From CAZICM01 sp964537685 (GTDB lineage: Bacteria > Myxococcota_A > Polyangia > Polyangiales > Polyangiaceae): a stretch of DNA of 64,000 bases. The translations under genes were made by a program, and so were the position numbers. The first letter of the stretch is position 1; every line of letters starts with the position of its first letter. The stretch is taken from contig CAZICM010000024.1 in NCBI GenBank assembly GCA_964537685.1, forward strand, positions 74,731 to 138,730, in the 5' to 3' direction. A model generated the notes under the pieces. That model searched no databases. It was not told the origin of the DNA and saw nothing but the letters and a program-made list of their open reading frames with translations. This document shows, piece by piece, positions 1 through 8,900 of the stretch.

Positions 1-1
1 G

Positions 2-97
2 ACCTTGGGGCATTCGCTGAAGGCGGGGGTGCTGGTGTTTGTGGGGCTAAAAGATGTATTCTTTAGGCCGTGGGAAGAGGTGGTAGCCGCAGGGTAA
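2..97 (+). CDS. Possible C-terminal fragment of a gene cut by the window edge
   Basis: An open frame enters from the left edge and stops at a TAA at 95-97. The 31 residues read as a hydrophobic stretch (around AGVLVFVGLKDVFF) followed by an acidic end. It may be the tail of a real protein on the plus strand, but with no start and no recognisable motif this could equally be chance. No function can be given. Confidence 0.22.
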   Translation, partial: TLGHSLKAGVLVFVGLKDVFFRPWEEVVAAG

Positions 98-145
98 GGC
101 TTGGGTACTGTGGGAACGATCAGCGGGCTTGCTAAGGCTGTTGGT

Positions 146-200
146 GAGCCACAACAAGCGCTTGCATTTGCCCCGCGGCTGATGCACAGTGCGCGCATGG
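146..200 (+). repeat. Upstream copy of a duplicated 55-bp block before the rpn genes
   Basis: These 55 bases recur exactly at 628-682, directly before and into the start codon of the second rpn copy. The block runs from the gagcc motif through the ATG of the gene. It shows that the duplication unit includes the upstream region as well as the coding sequence, and it marks the left edge of the tandem duplication that the assembly gap interrupts. Confidence 0.85.
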
Positions 201-608
201 NNNNNNNNNNNNNNNNNNNNNNNNNNNNNNNNNNNNNNNNNNNNNNNNNNNNNNNNNNNNNNNNNNNNNNNNNNNNNNNNNNNNNNNNNNNNNNNNNNNN
301 TGATCGACGAGATCCAACAGGTGCGGGAGCTGGCGTCTGCCAAGCTTGCCGAAGGCCGCGAGTCTGGTCTTGCCGAAGGGCTCAAGACGGGTCTCGCCGA
401 AGGGCGCAAGTCTGGGCTTGCCGAAGGGCTCAAGACGGGTCTCATCGCCGGCAAGATCGCGGCGCTCTTGACCATCCTTGCAACACGGGGGATTTCCCTG
501 AGCGAAGAGGCCCGCGCGCGTATCAAGGCATGTGAAGACCCCGAAACGCTGGATCGATGGATCGCCCTCGCGGTTACGGCGTCGTCTCTCCAGGATGTGA
601 TGGCATGA
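197..608 (+). CDS. Rpn-family nuclease/putative transposase, copy 1 (interior lost in assembly gap)
   Basis: The ATG at 197 and the C-terminal part (301-608) match the complete copy at 679-1710, but the middle is replaced by 100 Ns. Aligning both flanks, the sequence hidden by the gap corresponds to 681-1354 of the other copy, about 674 bases if this copy is intact. The catalytic PD-(D/E)XK core would lie wholly inside the gap, so its state is unknown. The visible tail carries four 8-residue repeats of the GLAEGLKT/GLAEGRKS type and then the same GLIAGKIAALL tail as copy 2. The gene ends MA-stop where copy 2 ends MI-stop. Whether this is a second functional gene, a pseudogene or an assembly artefact cannot be decided here. 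Confidence 0.6.
201..300. other. Assembly gap (100 Ns)
   Basis: Exactly 100 Ns, the usual placeholder for a scaffold gap of unknown size. Both flanks lie inside a near-identical duplicated gene, which explains why assembly broke here. Confidence 0.98.
345..440 (+). repeat. 24-bp in-frame tandem repeat, 4 units (rpn copy 1)
   Basis: Four 24-base units encode alternating octapeptides LAEGRESG, LAEGLKTG and LAEGRKSG. The homologous array in copy 2 (1399-1542) has six units, so the array differs in length between the paralogues. Confidence 0.85.
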
Positions 609-678
609 CTCCTTGCATCACCCGGTGGAGCCACAACAAGCGCTTGCATTTGCCCCGCGGCTGATGCACAGTGCGCGC

Positions 679-1710
679 ATGGCCTTCGCCGACCTGAAAA
701 ACGACTTTGTGTTTCGGCGCATTTTCGCGGGGCATCCAGATATTCTTCGAAGCCTTTTGAACGATTTGCTGGAGCGTTCGGGCGAGCGCACGATCGAGTC
801 GATCGAGTATCTGCCAAGCGAACAACTGCCCTTTGTGGTAGGCGCCAAACTATCCATTCTCGATGTTCGCTGCAAAGATCGGGCGGGCACCACCTTTGTG
901 GTTGAGATGCAGCTTATTCATGTGCCTGGTTTTATCAATCGCGTGGTTTACAATGCATGCAAAGCCTATGTAGGCCAGCTTCAGAGCAAAGACAAATACA
1001 CCAAACTCGCCGATGTCGTGGCCATATCGATATGCGACTTCGAGCTTTGGCCGGATGCGCAGCAAAAGGAACAGGGCCTGCCATTGGTGCCGATGTTAAG
1101 CCGATGGAACATGCGAGAGCAGAATTCGGGCAATCACGGTCTATTGCAGGTTCAATATGCCTTTTTGGAATTGCCCAAACTGCCCGAGCAGCGGCCCGAA
1201 AGTCCGGGAGCTTCGCTGTGGGCGTGGCTCTTTGTGCATGCGCCCGAGCTCAATGAGGTGCCCGCCTATATCTCGCAAGGTCCTTATCGCACAGCGCTTG
1301 AACTGGCGAACAAGGCGACATTCACCCAGGAGGAGATGGAAGCGTATGAGAAAGTGATCGACGAGATCCAACAGGTGCGGGAGCTGGCGTCTGCCAAGCT
1401 TGCCGAAGGGCTCAAGACGGGTCTCGCCGAGGGGCGCAAGTCTGGGCTTGCCGAGGGGCTCAAGACGGGTCTCGCCGAGGGGCGCAAGTCTGGGCTTGCC
1501 GAGGGGCGCAAGTCTGGCCTTGCCGAGGGGCTCAAGACGGGTCTCATCGCCGGCAAGATCGCGGCGCTCTTGACCATCCTTGCAACACGGGGGATTTCCC
1601 TGAGCGAAGAGGCCCGCGCGCGTATCAAGGCATGTGAAGACCCCGAAACGCTGGATCGATGGATCGCCCTCGCGGTTACGGCGTCGTCTCTCCAGGATGT
1701 GATGATATGA
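679..1710 (+). CDS. Rpn-family PD-(D/E)XK nuclease/putative transposase, copy 2
   Basis: A 343-residue protein. The N-terminal NDFVFRRIF, the putative catalytic Asp62 in LDVRCKD and the E76-x-Q78 pair in VVEMQ fit the PDDEXK core of the Rpn (recombination-promoting nuclease) / YhgA-like family, whose members cut DNA and promote RecA-independent recombination. A helical linker follows, then six octapeptide repeats (about residues 241-288) and a short conserved tail. Such Ala/Glu/Gly/Lys C-terminal repeats are common in this family. The ATG at 679 was chosen because the frame is conserved in both copies; an in-frame ATG at 664 and TTG at 613 also exist and no strong ribosome binding site decides. 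The stop overlaps the next start as ATGA. Identity to the flanking copy suggests recent duplication. Role in this host is unknown. Confidence 0.85.
   Translation: MAFADLKNDFVFRRIFAGHPDILRSLLNDLLERSGERTIESIEYLPSEQLPFVVGAKLSILDVRCKDRAGTTFVVEMQLIHVPGFINRVVYNACKAYVGQLQSKDKYTKLADVVAISICDFELWPDAQQKEQGLPLVPMLSRWNMREQNSGNHGLLQVQYAFLELPKLPEQRPESPGASLWAWLFVHAPELNEVPAYISQGPYRTALELANKATFTQEEMEAYEKVIDEIQQVRELASAKLAEGLKTGLAEGRKSGLAEGLKTGLAEGRKSGLAEGRKSGLAEGLKTGLIAGKIAALLTILATRGISLSEEARARIKACEDPETLDRWIALAVTASSLQDVMI
1399..1542 (+). repeat. 24-bp in-frame tandem repeat, 6 units (rpn copy 2)
   Basis: Six 24-base units alternate LKT-type and RKS-type octapeptides within the nuclease C-terminus. Bases are nearly identical between units (cttgccgaggggctcaag-type), so slippage or unequal exchange is likely to change copy number without breaking the frame. 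Confidence 0.9.
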
Positions 1711-2219
1711 CCCAACCATCCAATTCACCCAATCCTTCCACGGTCCCCCCTCCTGGAACCTTCCCTGGTCCGCCCCCCGGCGATATCAGCCAAGAGGATC
1801 GCTTGTTCGCGGCGGCGGCATACGTCTCCTATTTTGTTGGCTTTTGGATTGTTGCCCCCGCGGCCATCTATGTACTTCGGCGTGAAAAATCGCGATTCGT
1901 CGCGCATCACGCGATCCGCGCCATTCTTGTCCAAGGGCTGTTGGTTCCGGTCGTGGCGCTTGGATTTGTGTTGAGTTTCTTTGCGGCGCTTCTCGTTGCA
2001 TCCGTGAGCGAGCAGCATGGGGGCAAGCCTTCCGGTGCAATGGTGGCCCTGTTCGCGTTTTCGGTATGGGGAGGTTGGCTGATTCCTTTTATGATTCATC
2101 TCGCCACAACCATCTTTATGGCGATCGCCGCGTTTCAAGGCCGAATCCAAACGCGTTCGCTTCTCGGCCGCTTGACGGAAAGAATCTTGGGCGAGGATAA
2201 ATCCGTGGCGATCCAGTGA
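1707..2219 (+). CDS. DUF4870-like membrane protein
   Basis: A 170-residue protein that starts at an ATG overlapping the rpn stop (ATGA), so translation is probably coupled. A Pro/Ser-rich N-terminus of about 25 residues leads to the motif QEDRLFAAAAYVSYFVGF, then hydrophobic segments at roughly residues 32-56, 73-97 and 112-138. The arrangement of a first helix, a charged RREKSRFVAHHA loop and further helices with GRI near the end fits DUF4870/TIC20-like small membrane proteins of unknown function. A longer frame upstream would run inside rpn and is not credible. The coupling to rpn may be accidental after duplication. Confidence 0.7.
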   Translation: MTQPSNSPNPSTVPPPGTFPGPPPGDISQEDRLFAAAAYVSYFVGFWIVAPAAIYVLRREKSRFVAHHAIRAILVQGLLVPVVALGFVLSFFAALLVASVSEQHGGKPSGAMVALFAFSVWGGWLIPFMIHLATTIFMAIAAFQGRIQTRSLLGRLTERILGEDKSVAIQ

Positions 2220-2934
2220 CGGGTACATGGCTGGGTCGTGATGGAGGAAGTCGTATCCTACCGGTACTCGGGACGTTGCCGCTTGTAGATTCCGTGTTCA
2301 GTCTTGGTGTGTGCAAAGTTCGCCCGCGGGAGCTGCAAAGTTGGCCGCGGTACTTGCGCAGAAGGACCCCTGCAGCAATGCATAAGGGTCCCTCCAGCGA
2401 TGCTCAAAGCAATGGTCAGCAACCCAAACGGTGTGCGTAGTTGCATCGAAGGGACCGTCGAGGGAGGGTGAGGTTGGGTGGAAGGGACATGATTCGGGGT
2501 GTGGAGTGGCTTGAGTGGCGCTGGTGAGAAGGGTAGGAGGTGCCTTCAAGCTGCTGAAACGGGCTATAAGGTTGAGTCGGCGAGCTGGGGAGTTGATAGA
2601 TATGGGACCTAAAGCCTTGGGGAATAGGACCTCCAGCTCTAGGGAATGGGACCTCCAGGTCGAGCCGCGAGGACTCAATCCCGCTTAACGATCGATCACG
2701 ATTAGACCCATGACGCCCGCCATATCCAGATCCTTGGGCAGGGTTAGGGTTTGCACGGGGCTCAAGCCGCCCGTTGCCGCGTCGTTGTTGATTGGGGTGG
2801 GTTTTGCGTGTGCGCAAGAGCAGGTGAAGGCATGGAAACAACGGTTGAGGGCTTGTCGATTTTTTGTTGACGGGGAGGATGGGATTGGGTATGCATGGGG
2901 CTGCTGGGATCAATGCGAACTGATTGGAGTGAAC
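2220..2934. other. Long intergenic region with short repeats, no convincing gene
   Basis: About 715 bases between the DUF4870-like gene and the next start. Open frames here on either strand are Pro/Ser/Arg-rich and lack motifs or ribosome binding sites. Visible structure: a direct repeat of tgcaaagtt at 2312 and 2334 (22 bases apart), a weak hairpin pairing 2364-2369 with 2386-2391, and three 22-bp units at 2600-2665. Confidence 0.5.
2600..2665. repeat. Three imperfect 22-bp tandem repeats
   Basis: Units at 2600-2621, 2622-2643 and 2644-2665 share the core gggacct or aggacctcc followed by an AG/TC-rich segment. The second and third units are most alike. The same 22-base spacing separates the two tgcaaagtt copies at 2312 and 2334. 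No regulatory role can be assigned. Confidence 0.6.
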
Positions 2935-3459
2935 ATGGGCGTCTGGGATTCTGTAAGAAACACGGTCGACAAGGTAACGGGCAACTCGGCAAATGTATCT
3001 TTGGAGGCTGATGCGGAGATCGTCCAGCCTGGGCAGACCGTAAATGTCCGTATTGTGATCAAGAACGGCCTGTCCGTATTACAGGCACGCGCATTGCTCC
3101 TGGAGATTGAGGGGATTGAGACGATTTACCTGCCCCGTTATGCAAACTGGGCAAATATTGTCGAGGATGTGGCCGAAATCGGAATCAAGCGGGGCACCCA
3201 CCGCGATAGGCCAAAGTCGGCGGCCACACAGCACTCAGATAAGACCTGGACTGCAACGATTACGGTTTCGCCTGCACTGTCTCTCGCCACCGGCGAGGAG
3301 AAGAAGTTTCAGGGTACGTTTCGCTTGCCCACGAATATCCAGCCTACATATGAGGGAAAATATGCCAGGCACCTCTGGCGGATGCGTGCACGGCTTGATG
3401 TGTTTGGTGCCGATCCGAGTACCCCGTGGTATGGATTCCGTGTGACAAATGCCTCATGA
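2935..3459 (+). CDS. Hypothetical beta-sandwich protein, possibly arrestin/Spo0M-like
   Basis: A 174-residue protein. The ATG at 2935 is preceded at good distance by GGAG, whereas the longer frame back to 2710 adds a residue-poor, unlikely extension. It begins MGVWDSVRNTVDKVTGN, followed by alternating strands such as VSLEADAEIVQPGQTVNVRI and later WTATITVSPALSLATGE and KKFQGTFRLP. The pattern (a polarised ligand-like sandwich with 'pGqtv.v.v.i.ng' followed by a second sheet and 'g...w.lra.ldv' near the end) resembles arrestin-fold proteins including sporulation-control Spo0M. That match is by eye and tentative. No signal peptide or membrane segment is seen, so a cytosolic location is likely. 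Confidence 0.6.
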   Translation: MGVWDSVRNTVDKVTGNSANVSLEADAEIVQPGQTVNVRIVIKNGLSVLQARALLLEIEGIETIYLPRYANWANIVEDVAEIGIKRGTHRDRPKSAATQHSDKTWTATITVSPALSLATGEEKKFQGTFRLPTNIQPTYEGKYARHLWRMRARLDVFGADPSTPWYGFRVTNAS

Positions 3460-3578
3460 GTCGTCGCGGACGGGCGCCCGCTGCCCAATAGTGGGGCAGT
3501 GGATCATGTGTAAAGCCCCTACTATCAGTGAGCGATCATCACAGTTTGGATGGGACGATCGAGCGAGGAGGTGTTTTG

Positions 3579-3833
3579 ATGTCCGATGACAAGAAGAATA
3601 GAACAGGTTTTGGCTATGGCTGCTTTGAGCACGCCATTGGTGGTGGCCTTATTGGACTCGTCGCGTGGATAGTCGTGGCGGCTGGACCCAATATCGAAAA
3701 GATCGCCAAGACTTGGACCATCTTGCGCGTTTGGGATGCGGCCGGTGCTTGGATTGCGACTGGTGTCTTGGCAGGTGTGGCATTCTTCGTGATAATGTGG
3801 TTCGACTTTTTTGGGGTAAAGCATAAAGAGTAG
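3579..3833 (+). CDS. Small two-helix membrane protein
   Basis: An 84-residue protein. The start at 3579 follows a strong GAGGAGGTG ribosome binding site; the longer frame from 3528 would place that site inside the gene. After a charged N-terminus (MSDDKKNRTGFGYG) there are two hydrophobic helices, about residues 18-35 and 56-76, and a basic end (GVKHKE). No family is recognised. It stands alone between the arrestin-like gene and the minus-strand ATPase/phosphoesterase operon. Confidence 0.6.
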   Translation: MSDDKKNRTGFGYGCFEHAIGGGLIGLVAWIVVAAGPNIEKIAKTWTILRVWDAAGAWIATGVLAGVAFFVIMWFDFFGVKHKE

Positions 3834-4066
3834 GGGGTATGCTTTCCTCTTTGCTGATTCAACCGGATTGACCCCTATTGCCGATGGGGGAAAGCGCGTC
3901 ACGGGGTGAGTCCTTCTGCAACAGTCTCAAAACGGATACAATCGTGATCTAAAGCTGGTCACTCAAAAGCATCCAAAGACCGACCGACCTTCTCTCCCAG
4001 GCCCCAACGGCCAAACTATTGGTCCAGTCTAGGTGGGTGAGTGAGGAGTATGACTGAGGGGTAGGT

Positions 4067-5998
4067 CTACTGAGGCTCAAACTCCATCTCACCCTTTTCC
4101 ACCCAGGTTTCGGTGCCCTCTCTCAAAAAGCGCCGCACAATCACATGATAATGCGCCTCATTTCCACGGCGCCCCCTCACAATCTCTATCTCATTAAAAC
4201 CATGATGCTCCTGCACCTCCCGGCTCCCCAGCGATGCCGCCGCAATCACATAAATCTCCCGATCCTTGTGCCGGCCAGGCCAGCGCTCGCAACCATACCA
4301 GGCCGTATGGGCATGACCATGTAGAATCATCGAAAATCCCCGGTATAAAAGAGCGTCCTTTACCTCGCCCGCGTTGATCAGCCCAGAATACCTCGATATT
4401 TCCGTCGCCGGCAAGGGCGAAACTGGATGGTGGAGCATGGCAATGCGAATCGGCTGTTTCCATGCATGTTCTTTGGTTCGCTGCAAGTCTTCATGATGCA
4501 CCAGCCCCGGATCGATGCGCGCCACCCGGTCTCGAAGCTTTAAGCTTTCAAGGATATCTGGCTCCAAAGCAGCCTTTTCCCTGAGCTTGTCCACCAGCTT
4601 TAAGACTTCGGCCCGATCGGGATCTTTTTCTTCCTCGCCCCCAAATTCGGCCGAACCAAGCAAAAGCACTTCCACGCCCACATCTGGAAAGGCCACCTGC
4701 GCCAAGGGACGCTTTTCCGGCTCAATCTCAAGTTTTGGCCTGGGATAGCCTTCAAAGGCTTGGGCAAAGGGGCGATGACGGGCCCGGGCATCATGCGTGC
4801 CCAGGGATTGACGCCAATCGACATCGTGATTGCCCCCAACCAGCAAAATTCTCGGTTCATCGGGATTGAGCTGGGCATGGTCGGACAATTGCTCGCGCAG
4901 GGACTCAAACCATTCTTTTGCGCTCTGGTATTGATCGGGTTCGCCTGTTTCGGTAATATCCCCCGTCACCAAAATCAGATGAGGCGCGCGCCCTTGTCCA
5001 TTCAAGGCCCGTAGATGGTTGAGATAGCTATCCCGCACCGGCCCCACGCCCGCACCTTTTCCAAGCCGCTCGCCATGGCTGCCCTTTTCTTTCACCCAAA
5101 TCATTTCAGCGGCCTTGGGTCCAATATGGATATCGGAAATATGATGAATGCGAATCGGTGATAAATAGGCTTCCAATACCGGGTCTGAAAGCTTGAAAAG
5201 AGCGCCTTGCTGTTCGATGAGGCCACAGCGCTGCAGAATGCCTCGCTCGGGGGCTTCGTTGGCATCGGGTTCCATGGCCCGGGCCACATGTTTTAACGCG
5301 ACCCGCTGGGAAGCCGAAAGACCTTCCTGGAAGACTGTCTTAAAATAAAAATTCTCTTCGTCTTCGCAGCGATCGAGCACCGTGCGGATCAGTTCCCGGG
5401 CTTTATCGGCTTTCTCGGGAAAGCGCTCGGCCGTTTCAAATAAAAGCTCGAGCAGAAATGGATTTCTTGTCCATAAAGAAGGCAATTGAGGCAATATCGC
5501 CGCCGCCTTTGGGGTGCGGGCCAGCTTTTGGGCCTCGCTCGGGGAAAGAGGCTCTAAAAATAGAAGATCCTTGGGGGAAATATGAGCGCTGCGGGTGCCG
5601 ATATCCCGCACCAGCTCCCATTCAGAAGGGGTCATTGCGGCGACAATGATCACGCCTGCCCGATAATATTCCCCCAGGCGTTCCAGAAAGGCGCGGCCCT
5701 CGTTTTGAAAGAGCTCGCCGGGCTCATCCAGCAAGAGGCATTGACCGGGTTCTGGCGAGCCAAAGCGGGGATTGGGCCGCCTCAGATCGAAATAGCGCGC
5801 CGATCCGGGGGAAAGCGTATTCCAGCGGTGCAAGAGTGCCTGAAGGGTCCAGGTCTTGCCAGCTCTCCGGGCGGCGACCAGAGGCCAGAACACGCCATTT
5901 TGGGGCAATCCCTCGGTGCGGACAAATAAATCGTCCCTATCCCGGACATCGAGCTTTGGATCGTAGGGACGATTGACGCGAAAGGTAAAACTAGCCAT
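4067..5998 (-). CDS. AAA-type ATPase fused to a calcineurin-like phosphoesterase
   Basis: A 643-residue protein in two halves. Residues 1-280 look like a P-loop ATPase: Walker A ARRAGKT (Lys48), Walker B CLLLDEP (Asp91-Glu92), a sensor-like IIVAAMTPSEW and a winged-helix-like tail. Residues 283-643 carry every calcineurin-like metallophosphoesterase motif: D289-x-H291, G346-D347, G389-N390-H391-D392, H523-H524 and GHAH (561-564). The metal-dependent hydrolase therefore looks active; substrates of this fold include nucleic acids, cyclic nucleotides and phosphoproteins. Its ATG shares one base (TAATG) with the stop of the 2494-residue gene upstream, so the two are almost certainly co-translated. 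I infer an effector module whose ATPase half pairs with the related C-terminal ATPase of its partner. No signal peptide is seen. Confidence 0.88.
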   Translation of the reverse strand: MASFTFRVNRPYDPKLDVRDRDDLFVRTEGLPQNGVFWPLVAARRAGKTWTLQALLHRWNTLSPGSARYFDLRRPNPRFGSPEPGQCLLLDEPGELFQNEGRAFLERLGEYYRAGVIIVAAMTPSEWELVRDIGTRSAHISPKDLLFLEPLSPSEAQKLARTPKAAAILPQLPSLWTRNPFLLELLFETAERFPEKADKARELIRTVLDRCEDEENFYFKTVFQEGLSASQRVALKHVARAMEPDANEAPERGILQRCGLIEQQGALFKLSDPVLEAYLSPIRIHHISDIHIGPKAAEMIWVKEKGSHGERLGKGAGVGPVRDSYLNHLRALNGQGRAPHLILVTGDITETGEPDQYQSAKEWFESLREQLSDHAQLNPDEPRILLVGGNHDVDWRQSLGTHDARARHRPFAQAFEGYPRPKLEIEPEKRPLAQVAFPDVGVEVLLLGSAEFGGEEEKDPDRAEVLKLVDKLREKAALEPDILESLKLRDRVARIDPGLVHHEDLQRTKEHAWKQPIRIAMLHHPVSPLPATEISRYSGLINAGEVKDALLYRGFSMILHGHAHTAWYGCERWPGRHKDREIYVIAAASLGSREVQEHHGFNEIEIVRGRRGNEAHYHVIVRRFLREGTETWVEKGEMEFEPQ

Positions 5999-8900
5999 TA
6001 TTCTGGGCCTCCATCATGATCGTCGGCGCTTCGGCGGATCCATTCATAGAAGGGACGGTCATCCAGCCATTGTCCAACGGGATTGCATAAACCTGTATCC
6101 CGAAGCATTTTGCGGTCTTCTCGCGAAAATTCCCGGTAAGGGGGCAGTCCCATGGGATTGGTATTGGAAGAGGGGGTAGATGCATTTAGCGCATCTCTCA
6201 AGAGTCTTCGGGCCGCTTTTGGCAATTCGGCGAAGCGGGTGCGGAATACAGCATCGCGATCGAGCAAAAGCCTCTGTTCATAGAGATCGGAAACGCCCCG
6301 GCTATCCACGAGCGATAGACGATTGCCCGAGCGCACGGCTTGTACGACGGCATGCCCCATGACTTGAAGATAGAAGGGCCAAGGCCCCGTGCGTTCCACA
6401 ATCCAGCGGGCGGTTCGCTGTTCCTCCATGGGGGTGTCGGGAGGGGCGTTATCGACCAAAAAACGAATGGCATCGTGTTCGGGAATCGCGCCCAAATCGA
6501 CAGGCGAGACATCGTTTCCAAAGGACGATCCAGGGGCAAGCGCGGCCCGTTCAATAACACGCACCCAATCCCAATGCGAACCGGCGAAGACAATCCCGGC
6601 GTATTCCTGGCCAATCAAGCGCAAATAGGCAAAGACGCTACGGGGGTCGGCGGTGCTTAAGTTGGCGATTTCATCGATAAGCAGAACGGCGTTTTTTTCT
6701 TCGCGGAGCAAAGATAGAAGCGCATCGGCCGGATCGGAAGCATTTTTTAATTCCAGGGCGATGGCGCGGGCCAAATGATCTTTGGTGATAATATGCGTGC
6801 CTTCGAGTGTGATACGCCGGACAGGCTGGCCCGCGGCTTGAAGGCGTTTTTCGATGGTATAAAAAATCGAGGTCTTGCCCGAGCGCCTGGGTCCCCGGAG
6901 GACGGCGGGACTGCGGCTTTCGAGAAGGGCGAGCAATTCAAGGAGAATCTCTTCGCGGCCCGGGAGCGTTTCGGCATCGGTAAGCGCGGGGCCGGGCCGG
7001 AAGGGGTTTTTATACAGTTTGGGTGCTTGTTCGCGCTGAGAAAGTTCCAACGCTTGGCCCATGGGAGGGGTGTGGGCAATGGCCGCGGGCAACACAGGCG
7101 CGGGAGCTGCGCTTGGGCGCACAGAAATTCTTGGGCTTGGAGGGGCGGCGGCTGTGGCGGGCTGGGCCGGGGATTCTTGGGTTTTTGCGGGAGGCTGAGG
7201 CGAGAGTAAAGTCATGCCCGCAGCCTTGGGCAGACCCGCTTCGCTATCGTCGGCGGTGCCCGCGGCTTCCGCGCCGTCCGTCGGCTTCAGAGCTTCTGGG
7301 GCCGCATCGGCATACGTTGCCGGCAGCCCATCTTCGGGGAATAAATAAGCTTCTTCCGCCTCGATGGAAAATTCATCGGATTCAGCAACTTTCTTATCGA
7401 GGTTTCTCTCGGTGATATCCGATTTTGGCTTGTGCCCCTTTTTTCTAGCGGCTTTGGGGCCGAGGCTCACCGGAATAATATTAACCTGTTGGGGCTTACC
7501 ATCCCATGGTATTCCACCTCCAAATCCCTTTTCGGCAAGCTCGGCGGCCGCGTTGTCACCGCTTAGATCGCCGGACAGGGCGGCGGCGATTTTCTCAGGC
7601 CGGTGCAGAATCTCGCGCAGGCCCGCCATCGGCAAAAACAAAAGCGTTTGAGCATCCGGTGCCGGACGCCTCAATCCAAAGCGGTATAAATCCAGTTGGC
7701 CTTCGCCGAGCAGACAATAACCGCCCGGTGTTTTTACCAGCGTATTGGCCAGCGCGGCTTCAATGGTGCATAAAAGCCGGCGCTCCGCCATATCGAATAA
7801 ATACAACGAGCGATGAGTCACACATAAAAGGCGTGATCCATCGGGGCTATAGCTAAGCGAAAAAGGCGCGTCATCGCTGGACAACTGCAATTCGGCGCTC
7901 AGCTTATTCTGTTTGATATGCCAAATAAAAACGGTTCCCTGCGCATTTCCCGCCGCGAGCGCGTGACCGCCCGGTGAAAAGGCGAGCGATGTGATCGCAT
8001 CTTTGCTCGAAATGGATAAATGCTGATGGTATTGGGTGGGCAAATGACGCAATTCAACGCCGATGAGCGAGGTATAGGCCAGCGTCTTTCCATCGGGATG
8101 CCATGCAATAACGGGCGTATAGTTGGGATAGGGCTGCATGGCCGTGAATTGGTGAAGCAATGCGCCTGTATCGGTGTTCCATACGCCGATTAGATAATAT
8201 AAATGAACCGCGATGACAGGTTCGCTGGGATGCCATTGAAACGAGGTTTTTCCAATGGTGTTGACAATGGGAGGAAGCGCGATCACCCGCTGTTCGGTGC
8301 CGGCCGTGGCTTCCCAAATATAAAGCGCGTCCAATCCAGCCGCGGCGATGCGATCGCCTGTTGGATTGAAAGCCATGGCGTGAATTTGCATGAGCCCCAC
8401 CGCGCCCACTTGGTAAAGCCTCTCGCCTGTTTCCAAACTGCAGGCGTGCAGGGCCCCCGCGCGAAGGCTCAAATATTCGTTCAGATTTTTATCCAATACG
8501 ATAATTTCTTTTGCCGCGGGTGTATTGCTGGTCGTGGTGAGATAGCTAAGCTCTTTGCCATTTTCGGCGCTGATGGTCCGGACGCTTCCATCGAAATCGG
8601 CCACGGCAATGATATTTTCGGCCGCTTTCCATACGGCCGATTGAAAACCCGGCGCATGGCCTTGTTCGAGCTGAAGCAATTTTTCGCGGGTTTCGAGCGA
8701 CCAAATTTCAACCGTTTCTTCATTGGAGATAACGGCGATGCGGCTGCCTTCCGGCGAAAACGAAAGCTTTTGGATTTTGGGCGTGCGAATTTCGGAATAG
8801 CTAAGCTCGGGCGACTTTTGCAGGTCCCCGCGTATATCGCCGAAATACACCGCGCCGGCCGAAACAACGGCAAAGCGATATCCATCGGGATGCCATTTTA

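Noticed and set aside
2364..2391. Hairpin as a terminator for the DUF4870-like gene
   Set aside because: Stem of six pairs with a 16-base loop, no T-run, and 145 bases after the stop.
2416..2913. A 165-residue minus-strand frame in the gene-free region
   Set aside because: Pro/Ser/Arg-rich, no motif, and no ribosome binding site.
2710..2934. N-terminal extension of the arrestin-like gene
   Set aside because: Internal ATG at 2935 has a good ribosome binding site and the extension lacks domain or signal features.
3842..3896. Weak stem GCTTTCC/GGAAAGC after the small membrane protein gene
   Set aside because: Loop of about 40 bases and no T-run; not a credible terminator.
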